Positions 28,041 to 38,250 of a stretch of DNA of 64,000 nt are shown here, one piece after another (the stretch's first letter is position 1; each line of letters begins with the position of its first letter). The stretch is from Clostridiaceae bacterium. Its GTDB lineage: Bacteria; Bacillota; Clostridia; Saccharofermentanales; DTU023. Under the pieces are notes generated by a model, which saw only the letters and a list, made by a program, of their open reading frames with translations, ran no database searches and was not told where the DNA came from. The translations under genes and the position numbers were made by a program. The stretch covers positions 1-64,000 of the forward strand of contig JAAYRL010000050.1 in the NCBI GenBank assembly GCA_012518795.1, given 5' to 3'.

Positions 28041-29534
28041 TTATTTAGAGGCAGTTTCGATTACAAAGAGACTGCCTTTTCCGACTAAACTTTCTACACT
28101 AATAACTAAACCATGTCGTTTTGCTATTTCATGAGCAATTGCTAAACCGAGACCACTGCCTTCTTTATTATCATCCGCAGTTTGTTTATGAAATCTTTCA
28201 AAAATATAAGGTAAATCTTCTGCCGGAATTCCTGATCCGTGATCTTGGATCTTAATTGACAATTTGTTATCTGTGCTTTTCAAAAACAAATTAATCGTCT
28301 CATTTTTCGGAGAAAACTTAATTGCATTATCCAAAATGATGACAATCATCTGACGTAATCTTGCATAATCACCCAAAATGTTGAAATTAGAACCGTGTTG
28401 TTCATAATTAAGCTTAATGTTTTTTCCGGCAGCAAGAGCTTGCATTCCTTGGAGAGCATCCTGACAAATTTCGTGCAAATCAGTGTTTTCAAATTGGATT
28501 GAAAAATCGGGATCTTGCAAGCGGGACAATTCCAGAAGATCGGAAACTAATCTTTCGAGGTATTTACTTTCGTTGATCATCTGCTGATAATATTCATCAA
28601 CGGTTTCATCTTCTGTGATTACTCCATCGGCAAGAGCCTCCAAAGAAGCTCGCATGACTGTAATTGGAGTTCGTAGTTCGTGAGAGATGCTCGCTAAAAA
28701 GTTCTGACGTCTTTGTTCTGCTTCGATTTTATTTTGATTGGCAATGTGTAAATCGGACGCCATCTGATCGAATGATGCTGCAAGATCACCGATTTCATCA
28801 TTGCGATTAATCTCACTTTTTTGCTGATAATTTCCCTTGCCGATTTGGTCAGCAGATTTTGCCAATTTACGCAAAGGATCACTTAAGCGTTTAGAAAAAA
28901 TTGCTGCTAAAATGAAAGCAATCAAAAGAGCAATTGGCATGCTAATCAGCAGTATTTCTAAAGTTTGTTTGCTGGTATTGCTAATTATTTGGATTGGTTC
29001 ATGAAGCAGAACAGCACCTTTGATTGTGCCATCACTAATTACAATCGGAACTGATATAGTCATGGTTCGACTTCCGAGGAATGAACTCAAATCTTCGCCA
29101 TAAGCATTTTCTCCATTGAGTGCTTGTTCAATTAATAGATCGGAACCTTCCGGCAGATCGTTGAGATTTAGTTCGGATTGTTTGTTGCCACGGGTAATTA
29201 ACGACATTTCCTGATCAACCAACCAATAATCGCCTTGAATCAAATTATCGAGAATATTCATGTACATTCCAAGCCTGTTGCCTATTCCGCCCGTTTTATA
29301 TTTACCTCTTGTCTGAGTATTTTGTTGATTAGATGGAATTGAACTGTTATTTTCAAAAACTATTTGAGCGACAATATTGGAGATTCTATGGGCGCGTTCG
29401 GTTAATTCAGCTTTATGATGTTCCAAATTATAATGTGAGAAAAAAACAAAAAACAACAAACTGATTACAATCGATAGTGTTAATAAAGCTATCGAGAAAT
29501 ACAACATTAAACGTCCGCGAATTTTAATTTTCAT
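28041..29534 (-). CDS. Sensor histidine kinase
   Basis: HAMP region, ASISHELRTPITVMRASLEAL, IKIQDHGSGIPAEDLPYIFERFHK, GSGLGLAIA. Confidence 0.95.
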   Translation of the reverse strand: MKIKIRGRLMLYFSIALLTLSIVISLLFFVFFSHYNLEHHKAELTERAHRISNIVAQIVFENNSSIPSNQQNTQTRGKYKTGGIGNRLGMYMNILDNLIQGDYWLVDQEMSLITRGNKQSELNLNDLPEGSDLLIEQALNGENAYGEDLSSFLGSRTMTISVPIVISDGTIKGAVLLHEPIQIISNTSKQTLEILLISMPIALLIAFILAAIFSKRLSDPLRKLAKSADQIGKGNYQQKSEINRNDEIGDLAASFDQMASDLHIANQNKIEAEQRRQNFLASISHELRTPITVMRASLEALADGVITEDETVDEYYQQMINESKYLERLVSDLLELSRLQDPDFSIQFENTDLHEICQDALQGMQALAAGKNIKLNYEQHGSNFNILGDYARLRQMIVIILDNAIKFSPKNETINLFLKSTDNKLSIKIQDHGSGIPAEDLPYIFERFHKQTADDNKEGSGLGLAIAHEIAKRHGLVISVESLVGKGSLFVIETASK

Positions 29535-30231
29535 TTATTTTTCCTTCGAATTTATAACCTACACCCCAGATGGTTTTAATTTCCCAATTCGGATGCGACA
29601 CCCGATCAAGCTTTGCCCGCAAGCGCTTGATATGAGAATCAACAGTACGTGAATCACCTTCATAATCAAAACCCCAAATACTATTTAACAAATTATCTCT
29701 GGTAAATACTTTTGAACTTTGAGCGAGTAGGGTCCAAAGTATTTCAAATTCTTTTTTTGTCAGAACGATTTCTTGATCTGAAATTATAGCTTGATAAGAA
29801 TCCAGATTCAAAGTGAGATTATCATATGTCATAATTTTGACGGGGACGTCATTTCCATTTGATATATGCGGATCAAGCCTGCGTAAAATCGCACGTACTC
29901 TTGCCATGACTTCACCGGGCGAAAATGGTTTAACAATATAATCATCTGCACCGATATCCAGTCCCATAATTCGCTCGAAATCTTCACCACGTGCTGTGAT
30001 CATGATAATCGGCACCTGACTTTTTTCGCGAATTTTACGACAAAGAGAGAAACCATCCACTCCGGGCATCATCACGTCAAGTAAAATAATATCAAAATCT
30101 TCTGTTTCAAAAGCAGCCAGTGCTGTCAGCCCGTCGTAAGCTTTGGTAACAGAAAACCCTTCTTTTTTTGCATAAGCTTCCAAAACTGATACAATCTGGC
30201 GCTTATCATCCGCGATTAACATCTTAGTCAT
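29524..30231 (-). CDS. OmpR-family response regulator
   Basis: Receiver (IILLDVMMPGVDG) plus winged-helix C-terminus (SRTVDSHIKRLRAKL...IKTIWGVGYKFE). Confidence 0.95.
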   Translation of the reverse strand: MTKMLIADDKRQIVSVLEAYAKKEGFSVTKAYDGLTALAAFETEDFDIILLDVMMPGVDGFSLCRKIREKSQVPIIMITARGEDFERIMGLDIGADDYIVKPFSPGEVMARVRAILRRLDPHISNGNDVPVKIMTYDNLTLNLDSYQAIISDQEIVLTKKEFEILWTLLAQSSKVFTRDNLLNSIWGFDYEGDSRTVDSHIKRLRAKLDRVSHPNWEIKTIWGVGYKFEGKINEN

Positions 30232-30639
30232 ATATATACTCCATAATATGTATTAAATCTGCATATGTAATAAATATGTATTAAATCTGCATATGTAATA
30301 AATCTGCGAAATATGTTTATAAAAATCTAAGCGTTTAAAATATTTCAATGGTTGTCTGATTTAATTAATTATTTATATCTAAATTAATATTAATCCAAAT
30401 AAATCTATTTCAGAATAGGCAAAATATGTGTCAAAAGTATGTCAAAAATTGTTTTGTTGATAAACAATTTAATGTTTAAAGCTGCGAAAAGGCTGAAATG
30501 AAAGGATTTTGTATCCCATCGATCCGAGGAAAACTAATTTTGAAAAAGTTTTTAAAAAACATAAAATCGACACAAATTCTGATTATGATAATGACAATCA
30601 AGTTGAACAGAACAAATTAAATTGATAGGAGAGAATATC

Positions 30640-31185
30640 ATGAAACGTTTTAAATCAATAACTTTAACATTAGCCTTGGTATTAGGCTTGACATTGGGTT
30701 CAGTAACGGCATTTGCAAAAGGAAATGACGAATCGAACCAAGGACAAGGTAGAGGCAAAAGACAAGCACAGGAGCAAAGTGTACAGGGACAGGATCGCGG
30801 CCAAGGCATGAAAGAACAGGGACAGGGTCGTGGCCAAGGTATGAAAGGTCAAGGACAAGGAATAGGTCAAGGCCAAGGGCAAGGATCGAAAACGGTAGAA
30901 TTAGTCGCGGAAATAACCGACCGCAGCATTGAAGAATTGTTACAAGAACGTCGTGCAAACGGCAAAACTCTTAGAGAGATTGCAAATGAAGCAGGTGTAG
31001 GTCTTGGTTTGAGAATGGGTAACAATGGCTACGGTAACGGCTTACGTGATGGCAGCGGTAGAGGAAACAACGGTAACGGCTTGCGTGACGGCAGCGGTAG
31101 AGAAAACCGGGGCAACGGCTTGCGCGACGGCAGTGGTAGAGGAAACCGGGGTAACGGCTTGTGCGACGGATCCTGCATAGAATAG
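30640..31185 (+). CDS. Secreted Gly/Gln/Arg-rich repeat protein
   Basis: Start moved to ATG 30640 (AGGAGAG upstream). Signal peptide MKRFKSITLTLALVLGLTLGSVTAFA; QGQGRGQGMK repeats; central helical ITDRSIEELLQERRANGKTLREIANEAGV; C-terminal GNGLRDGSGR(G/E)N repeats. Confidence 0.75.
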   Translation: MKRFKSITLTLALVLGLTLGSVTAFAKGNDESNQGQGRGKRQAQEQSVQGQDRGQGMKEQGQGRGQGMKGQGQGIGQGQGQGSKTVELVAEITDRSIEELLQERRANGKTLREIANEAGVGLGLRMGNNGYGNGLRDGSGRGNNGNGLRDGSGRENRGNGLRDGSGRGNRGNGLCDGSCIE

Positions 31186-31225
31186 ATTATTTAGATATAA
31201 ATATTCTGTTAATTTAACTACTCTC

Positions 31226-31260
31226 AAAAAGTCTAGTGAGAATTTCTCGCCAGACTTTTT
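31226..31260 (+). terminator. Rho-independent terminator
   Basis: AAAAAGTCTAGTGAGAATTTCTCGCCAGACTTTTT. Confidence 0.88.
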
Positions 31261-31383
31261 GCATTAGAGGATAATTTGTCTGCTTTTCAGTGTTTAGAAT
31301 TTAAGATAAGATAGTAAATCAAAGAGTATATCAATGTTTAAGAAATTATTTTAACAGTTATAAACAAAAGATAGTGGTGAAAA

Positions 31384-32781
31384 ATGCGAATTTTATCTGA
31401 AATGAGATTGACAGAATTGATCAGTCCGCAGGGTTTTGATTGTGATTGCGGTAAACATCATGTAATGGCAATCCGCCATGTAAAAATCGGTGAGCGAGTA
31501 ATTGAGTTTTTGCCGGAAATATTACAGGATTTGGCCATCAATAAACCTTTGTTTGTAGCCGACCAAAATACTTATCAAGCAGCTTGGCAATATATTGAGC
31601 CTGTTTTATGTGAAGAAAAAATTAATTATGAAAAGTTTATTTTTCAAGAGGAACATTTGGAGCCGAATGAATATGCTGTAGGCAGCTTGACGATGGCTTA
31701 TGACCGCAGTTGTGACGGAATAGTAGTTATCGGTTCCGGTGTTTTGAATGATATCGGAAAAGTTTTTGCTCATGCTGCAAAATTACCGCAAGTAGTAATA
31801 GCGACAGCTGCTTCAATGGACGGTTATGGTTCAAATAATGCATCTATGATTCAGAACGGTTTAAAAGTTTCTCTGTATAATGCCTGTCCTCAAGCAATAA
31901 TTGCCGATACTCGGATTTTGGCTGAAGAGCCGATGCATATGCTGCAAGCCGGACTAGGTGATATGTTGGCAAAATATGTTTCAATCTGTGAATGGCGAAT
32001 CAGCCATTTGATTACCGGCGAATATTATTGTGAAAACATAGCAAATTTGGTTCGTTCCACATTAAAGAAAATAATAGATTCGGCTGATGGCTTGTTATAT
32101 CGTAAGCAAAATGAGCAGGAGAAAATAGCTGAGCAGGATCGGTTGAAATACTATCAAGCAATCGAAAATATTTTTGAAGGGTTATTAATCACAGGCTTAG
32201 CGATGGGCTTTGCTGAGATGTCCAGACCGGCTTCCGGCTTAGAACATTATTTTTCACATGTATGGGAAATGATGTCATTGCAACGCGGTGAAATTCCACA
32301 ACTGCATGGTTTACAAGTTGCAGTAGGCACATTATTATCAGTTGAAATATGGCAGAAATTACACACTTATGCGGCATCATCTGAAGATGCAATAACGAAA
32401 GCCGGGCAATTTATTGATTCTTTTGATTCAGTTCAATGGGAAAATATGGTACAAAGAATTTACGGTAATAAGACAGCAAAACAAATAATAGCTACGGCAA
32501 ATGCCGAAGGTCGCAATAATAAATTAAAACATGCGGAACGCCTATCTATTATTAAAGAAAAATGGCATGAAATTATTAATATTGTTGAATCTGAATTACC
32601 AAGTTACGAAGATTTAATTTCCCTAATGCGTAAATTTAATTTGCCTTTAAGCCCCCAAGAAATCGGATATTCAGAGCAAGACAAACGAGATGCCCTGATC
32701 GGGTCACGCGAAGTAAGGAATAAGTATGTTACAAGTTCACTTTTATGGGATTTAGGATTACTGTATGAATGGGAGATATGA
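31384..32781 (+). CDS. egsA: sn-glycerol-1-phosphate dehydrogenase (AraM/EgsA family)
   Basis: GSGVLNDIGKVFAHAAKLPQVVIATAASMDGYGSNNASMIQNGLKVSL; AGLGDMLAKYVSICEWRISHLITGEYYCE; Fe-ADH-type fold. Confidence 0.85.
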   Translation: MRILSEMRLTELISPQGFDCDCGKHHVMAIRHVKIGERVIEFLPEILQDLAINKPLFVADQNTYQAAWQYIEPVLCEEKINYEKFIFQEEHLEPNEYAVGSLTMAYDRSCDGIVVIGSGVLNDIGKVFAHAAKLPQVVIATAASMDGYGSNNASMIQNGLKVSLYNACPQAIIADTRILAEEPMHMLQAGLGDMLAKYVSICEWRISHLITGEYYCENIANLVRSTLKKIIDSADGLLYRKQNEQEKIAEQDRLKYYQAIENIFEGLLITGLAMGFAEMSRPASGLEHYFSHVWEMMSLQRGEIPQLHGLQVAVGTLLSVEIWQKLHTYAASSEDAITKAGQFIDSFDSVQWENMVQRIYGNKTAKQIIATANAEGRNNKLKHAERLSIIKEKWHEIINIVESELPSYEDLISLMRKFNLPLSPQEIGYSEQDKRDALIGSREVRNKYVTSSLLWDLGLLYEWEI

Positions 32782-32862
32782 GCATATTGAATTTATGAAA
32801 AAGATATTAATTTGAGTTGTTTGTAAAAATAGAAGATATTAAGGAATGAAAAGGATTGAAAG

Positions 32863-33684
32863 ATGATTCAAAATAAGCAAAATATAAATAATGTACAAAC
32901 GGACAAGTTGAAGGATATAAAGTGTTTGTTTTTAGATATGGATGGAACATTTTATGTAGGTAATCAGATTTTACCCGGTTCTTTAGAATTTTTAAGAGAA
33001 GCTGCAAAAAGAGATCTTGAAATTTTATTTTTAACCAATAATTCTTCACGTTCAGCTGAGTATTACGTAGAGAAATTGAAGAACATGGGTGTGAAATCAC
33101 CTTTTCTCAATGTTTTAACCAGTGGTCAAGCTACGGGTAGATATGTTCTTAAAAACTTTCCGACACAAAAAGGTTTTCTCTTGGCAAACTCAATTGTAAC
33201 GGCTGAAATGGAGAAGATCGGACTACAAATTGATGAGCAAAACCCGGATTATGTTTTGATAACTTACGATACAGAATTAGATTATAAAAAACTGGATAGA
33301 GTTTGTCATTTTGTAAGGGCAGGTTTGCCTTATATAGCAAGTCATCCGGATTTTAACTGTCCTATGGAATATGGTTTTGCACCTGATATCGGTGCTACGA
33401 TTGCTTATGTCGCAGCAAGTACGGGTAGAGAACCGGATGTTATTATTGGTAAGCCTCATAAATTCATAATAGAAGATGCGATTTCTTTGGTAAATCAGAA
33501 AAAGGAACATATTGCAATGGTCGGCGATCGGCTTTACACGGATATTGCAGCAGCAATCGATAATGGTTTGTTGGGTATATTGGTTATGTCAGGTGAAACT
33601 GATCAAAAAATGCTCGCAAAATCTGAAATAAAACCGGATTTAGTCTTTGAGCGCTTAATTGATATAGTTGGTTTTTTGGATTAA
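32863..33684 (+). CDS. HAD-IIA family phosphatase (NagD/p-nitrophenylphosphatase-like)
   Basis: LFLDMDGTFYVGN, LTNNSS, IGKPHKFI, MVGDRLYTDI. Confidence 0.92.
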   Translation: MIQNKQNINNVQTDKLKDIKCLFLDMDGTFYVGNQILPGSLEFLREAAKRDLEILFLTNNSSRSAEYYVEKLKNMGVKSPFLNVLTSGQATGRYVLKNFPTQKGFLLANSIVTAEMEKIGLQIDEQNPDYVLITYDTELDYKKLDRVCHFVRAGLPYIASHPDFNCPMEYGFAPDIGATIAYVAASTGREPDVIIGKPHKFIIEDAISLVNQKKEHIAMVGDRLYTDIAAAIDNGLLGILVMSGETDQKMLAKSEIKPDLVFERLIDIVGFLD

Positions 33685-33870
33685 CGGTCAATTTAAAATA
33701 TATTAATATTATGTATCCGGCTATATCCGGATGTTTTTCAGTTTAATTTAGAATAAAAAAAGTGTATAATACTATGAATTACTGTATAATACTTTTGTTT
33801 TTCCAGACGGATTAGGTATTATTTTATTTTTTTATGATTGGATATCTTTCTACAAACCGGAGGCGGAATT

Positions 33871-35517
33871 TTGAATAATAGAAAAAAATTGATACGTATA
33901 GTTATTTTCTTAGTAATATTAGTTCTTACAGCATCATCTTGTTCAAGGATAGGTGAAGATTTGGATCCTGCTGATTTAGGATATGAAATTGAAGTAACAT
34001 ACAATGCTTTAGGCGGACTTGTTAATCAACGTGAAATTCGTATTACCAATTATGCTGAGAATTCTTTGCTTTTTGCTCCGTCAGGAACTACAAACTTATT
34101 GGTCGAACCGGTAAAAGACGGCTATATAATTGCAGGGTGGTATACGGATGTTAAAGAAATTCCCGCAGCTGACGGTGAAGATGTTCAATATGAATTTGAT
34201 CCTCAAGATCGTTGGGATTTTGATATAGATCGTGTAACTGAAAATATCACTCTCTATGCCAGATGGGCAAAAAAAGCAGAAGCGAACTACATTGATGCTG
34301 ATACTAACGAAATTGTTTTTAGCAAAAACATTACTGCAAAATCTCCGTTAGCGGCCTTATCTTCTTCAATTTTGAATTTGGTTTCTAAACCCGGTTATAC
34401 TTTTCAAGGTTATTATTATGAAGATTTAGAAGAAGAATTTGATTTTTCGCAATATGAGTACTCGCCGTTATTACCGACGACTAAACAATTATATGCTCAG
34501 TTAGCCGAAGAGTTTCCACAAAATATTGTGCAGTTGGATGGCGAAGCGGGAATAGATGAACAAGCGGAAGCAGAAGAGTCAGAGCAATTGGCAGAAGAAT
34601 CAAAGGAAACTGAGCAAGCAGAAGAAACTGAACAATCAGAAATACAGGAACCGGAATCTGAAGAACAAAAAGAAGAACAGACCAATAAATCGGGTGGTGG
34701 TGAAGAAACTCTTTCAGCAGATGCAACTGATCCGAATTTTCCGGATGAAATGTCAGGGGAAGAAATTGAAGAACTGGCTGCAGTAGATAATGTTGCGGAA
34801 GAAACACCATGGCTATTCTTGAATAATCTCGGTTATGACATGATAGCGACAGAAGAAGAATTAGCAGAAATTCGTTATCGTAAAAATGAAATTATAGAAT
34901 CATATATTTCGGAATATGATAGAAACAATGCGGATAATAATGTATATCTGGTTTTTTCTGAGGGCAATAAAGTGCAAATTAACGAACCGCAAGATATTGA
35001 AGAAAACGGGAAATTTGTTTTTAAAGATTTAGGTGAAAAAGGTGAATATATAATTAATCAGGATATTGATTTCGGATCCGGAACCTTTTCACCGACTGAC
35101 AAATTTACGGGTGTTCTCGATGGTCAGGGCCATATTTTGTCTAATATTAATTTAAAAATATCCTTTTCGAAAAAAGATACTTTCTTAGGTGCGGAAGGAG
35201 CTCTATTTACTAATTTGGAAGGTGCAATAATCAAAGATGTTACTTTCAAAGACATGGTAATTAACATCAGTGCCCCACCGAAAACAGATGTTAAAGCGGC
35301 AGTTATAGCTGTTAATGCAATTAACAGTCAACTTGAAAATGTAAAATTTGAAGGTTTGACAATCAATACCGGTTCAAGAGATGACGGCAGTTCAACTTAT
35401 GAAGTTTCAGATTTTATTATGAACAATGATAATACTTCAGTAAACAATGTAACCGGTGAAAACATAGTTTTAGAAGTATCGGATTATGCTGTTATAACAA
35501 GATTTTTTGCAGAATAA
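33871..35517 (+). CDS. Lipoprotein with Listeria-Bacteroides (InlB B-repeat-like) modules and an acidic linker
   Basis: TTG 33871 after GGAGG; lipobox LTASSCS; two repeats ending LYARWAKK and LYAQLAEE; Glu/Gln-rich linker; C-terminal GLUG-like segment GVLDGQGHILSNINLK. Confidence 0.75.
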   Translation: MNNRKKLIRIVIFLVILVLTASSCSRIGEDLDPADLGYEIEVTYNALGGLVNQREIRITNYAENSLLFAPSGTTNLLVEPVKDGYIIAGWYTDVKEIPAADGEDVQYEFDPQDRWDFDIDRVTENITLYARWAKKAEANYIDADTNEIVFSKNITAKSPLAALSSSILNLVSKPGYTFQGYYYEDLEEEFDFSQYEYSPLLPTTKQLYAQLAEEFPQNIVQLDGEAGIDEQAEAEESEQLAEESKETEQAEETEQSEIQEPESEEQKEEQTNKSGGGEETLSADATDPNFPDEMSGEEIEELAAVDNVAEETPWLFLNNLGYDMIATEEELAEIRYRKNEIIESYISEYDRNNADNNVYLVFSEGNKVQINEPQDIEENGKFVFKDLGEKGEYIINQDIDFGSGTFSPTDKFTGVLDGQGHILSNINLKISFSKKDTFLGAEGALFTNLEGAIIKDVTFKDMVINISAPPKTDVKAAVIAVNAINSQLENVKFEGLTINTGSRDDGSSTYEVSDFIMNNDNTSVNNVTGENIVLEVSDYAVITRFFAE

Positions 35518-35660
35518 TTCAATTGGTTAAATCATAAAAGTCCGGTCATTACCGCATATTCAGTTATGTTGTGATCCGGTCTTATGATAGTATATACAAC
35601 ATTGTATCTCTATTTTAAATTAATAGCTGATAGAAAAACAAAAGAAAAAGGAGAAAAAAA

Positions 35661-38156
35661 ATGAAAAATGCTTTCTTAAAGAAATTGATTGCATTAATCT
35701 TGATCGGTGTTATGATCTTGGGTGTTGTTGCCTGTAGCGGTGACAAAAAAGACGCTGATACAGACGAAAAAGAGACTGTAAAAGAAACCGAAAAAGCAGA
35801 AGAAAAAAAAGAAGAAGCTACCGAAAAGACCGAGAAAGCTGAAGAAACTGAAGAAGCTGAAGAAACTGAAGAAGCTGAAGAAGCTCCGGATACAAAAGTA
35901 ACTGCGGATACTCCGCTGGTTATCGGTTCATATACTATGGACGGAAAATTCACTTCTTTCTTCAATACATCGGCATATGATCGTGCTATCGCAGATAATA
36001 CATCATTATTCTTATTGTGGTCGGACGAAAACGGTGAACCTTTAGCCAATATGGATGTTCCCAGCTATGCTATTGATTACACCATGGATGTAGCAGATGA
36101 TAACAGTGAAACAACTTATACTTTCGCATTGAAAAATGATGTATTGTTCTCGGACGGTACACCGGTAACAATTGACGATCTGTTATTCAGCATATATGTG
36201 TACTCAGATCCCTACTATGACGGAAGTTCAACATTCTATTCATTAGCAATTGAAGGTATGCCGGAATATCGTTTACAAACATCAACCGAAATGGTTGACG
36301 TCGGTGATGACATCTTAGCAGCCGGTATCAGTGGTGATGGTACAGGCGAACCTGTTATGGGAGAAGGCCTGACATTAGCTACTCCGGAACAGCAAACAGC
36401 TTTCTGGTCCTACTTGGATGAAGCAGGTACAAAATTTGCTCAAGAAATTATAGATTATGTAATTAATAATTACATCGGTTATGCAGCACAGGTATTTCCT
36501 GATTTCACAGCTGACGAAATTACTTCAAGTGAAACTCTTTCAGCAGGATTTGCCATGACTTTATGGGGCTTTGGTGATGTTGACGGAACAACTTACATAG
36601 ACGCTGAAGAAGCAGAATTTGATTTAAGTGATCCTACAGTAGAACTCAATGCCGGAAAATTCTGGAGTGATATTAAAGTTGCATATGGCTATGATTTAAG
36701 CGATGAAGGTATCAATGGCGAAAAAGCCGGTGACAAGGATGTTCAAGATTACGTTGTAGAACTGTTCTACCAAAATGAAGGCGGAATTGAAGGCGGCGTT
36801 GAATCAATTACAGGTATTACCAAGACAACTGCTGAAGTTGACGGTGAAGAATATGAAGCACTTCAAATTAAATTAGAAGGTGTCGATCCGACTGCTATCT
36901 TCAAAATGGGTGTCGATATTGCTCCGAAAGCATACTATCTTGAAGGTTTTGCCGGTGAAGTTAATGAATACGGTGTAAATCCTGCTAATAACGAATTAAT
37001 TGAACACTTGAAAACCAAAAATGACAAACCTATGGGTGCCGGTCCATATGTCTTTGAATCATTCAAAGATAACGTCGTAACAATGACGGCAAATGAAAAC
37101 TTCATTATGGGCAAACCCAAAATTCAAACCGTGCGTTATCAAGTAATCGAATCCGGTTCTGAAATGGATTCACTCAAAACCGGTCAAGTACACTTTGCAG
37201 AACCGAGTGCTCAAACTCAAGTTGTAAGTGATATTTCCACTGGTGAAGGAGATTACGCAAAATTAGACTATATCTTAGTTGACAATGACGGTTACGGATA
37301 TATCGGAATCAATGCTCAAGCAGTTCCGGAATGGAAAGTTCGTCAAGCTTTAGCTCATGCTATGAATATTCAATTATGTATTGATAATTACTACGGTGAA
37401 TTGGCATCAATTAATAACCGTGTTATGACAAAAGTACAATGGGCATATCCGGACAATCCGGAACGTTTGTATCCGTTTGATGAAACAGGTGAAACATCAA
37501 AAGCTCTCTTCTTAGAAGAAGGCTATGTATATGATGAAGCAGCTAATGAGATGCAATATCCTGCAGATCATGAAAAAGCCGGTCAACAAGTAACCTTTAA
37601 ATTCACTTTACCGTCAGCAGCCGAAGATCATCCGGCAGGTTCCATTTTCTTAGCCGCACAAGAGCTCTTAGCAACAATAGGTGTCAAAGTTGACATTGAA
37701 GAAGATTCCAACTTATTAGGTAAACTCTCAACTGCTTATGAATCAGGCATTCAAGTATGGACTGCAGCTTGGGGTTCAGGCGGTGTTGATCCTGACATGT
37801 TCCAAATCTGGTACTCCGATCCTGCCGTAAATCAAGCAGGTTCACCGAACAGCTCCGGTTTATACTGGTTGTTCGAAAACGGTACTGATGAACAAAAAGC
37901 GGTTCTGGTCGAATTAAACGAAAATATTATTGCCGGACGCAGCTCATTAGATCCGGAAGAGCGCAAACCTATCTATGCCAAAGCATTAGAGTTGGCGACC
38001 AGCTTAGCAACAGAAATTCCTACATATCAACGTAAGAATATGTTTGCATTCAATAAAGAAGTTATCAATGCAGACACAATGTTCACCGGTGAAGATGTAA
38101 CTCCGTTCCAAAGCCCGCTCAAAGAAATCTGGAATGTAGAATTAAATCTTGATTAA
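35661..38156 (+). CDS. oppA: Oligopeptide ABC transporter substrate-binding lipoprotein
   Basis: Lipobox GVVACSG; SBP_bac_5 features (LKNDVLFSDGTPVTIDDLLFS; WKVRQALAHAMN); followed by oppBCDF. Confidence 0.92.
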   Translation: MKNAFLKKLIALILIGVMILGVVACSGDKKDADTDEKETVKETEKAEEKKEEATEKTEKAEETEEAEETEEAEEAPDTKVTADTPLVIGSYTMDGKFTSFFNTSAYDRAIADNTSLFLLWSDENGEPLANMDVPSYAIDYTMDVADDNSETTYTFALKNDVLFSDGTPVTIDDLLFSIYVYSDPYYDGSSTFYSLAIEGMPEYRLQTSTEMVDVGDDILAAGISGDGTGEPVMGEGLTLATPEQQTAFWSYLDEAGTKFAQEIIDYVINNYIGYAAQVFPDFTADEITSSETLSAGFAMTLWGFGDVDGTTYIDAEEAEFDLSDPTVELNAGKFWSDIKVAYGYDLSDEGINGEKAGDKDVQDYVVELFYQNEGGIEGGVESITGITKTTAEVDGEEYEALQIKLEGVDPTAIFKMGVDIAPKAYYLEGFAGEVNEYGVNPANNELIEHLKTKNDKPMGAGPYVFESFKDNVVTMTANENFIMGKPKIQTVRYQVIESGSEMDSLKTGQVHFAEPSAQTQVVSDISTGEGDYAKLDYILVDNDGYGYIGINAQAVPEWKVRQALAHAMNIQLCIDNYYGELASINNRVMTKVQWAYPDNPERLYPFDETGETSKALFLEEGYVYDEAANEMQYPADHEKAGQQVTFKFTLPSAAEDHPAGSIFLAAQELLATIGVKVDIEEDSNLLGKLSTAYESGIQVWTAAWGSGGVDPDMFQIWYSDPAVNQAGSPNSSGLYWLFENGTDEQKAVLVELNENIIAGRSSLDPEERKPIYAKALELATSLATEIPTYQRKNMFAFNKEVINADTMFTGEDVTPFQSPLKEIWNVELNLD

Positions 38157-38190
38157 GGTTGAATTTGTAGAGTAACTGACAATTAATTTC

Positions 38191-38223
38191 AGTGCATCGG
38201 CCGGAATAAATCGGTCGATGCAC
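38191..38223 (+). promoter_or_regulatory. oppA-oppB intercistronic hairpin
   Basis: AGTGCATCGGCCG gaataaat CGGTCGATGCACT; 13-bp stem with one G-U. Confidence 0.75.
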
Positions 38224-38250
38224 TTCATTTAACTAGGTGGTTTTGTTCTA

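Noticed and set aside
30552-30958. Minus-strand Cys/Pro/Leu-rich ORFs opposite the Gly/Gln-rich protein
   Set aside because: Antisense of repeated CAAGG-type codons; the sense frame has a signal peptide and RBS.
34481-34810. Minus-strand ORFs inside the InlB-repeat lipoprotein gene
   Set aside because: Low-complexity antisense translations of the acidic linker.
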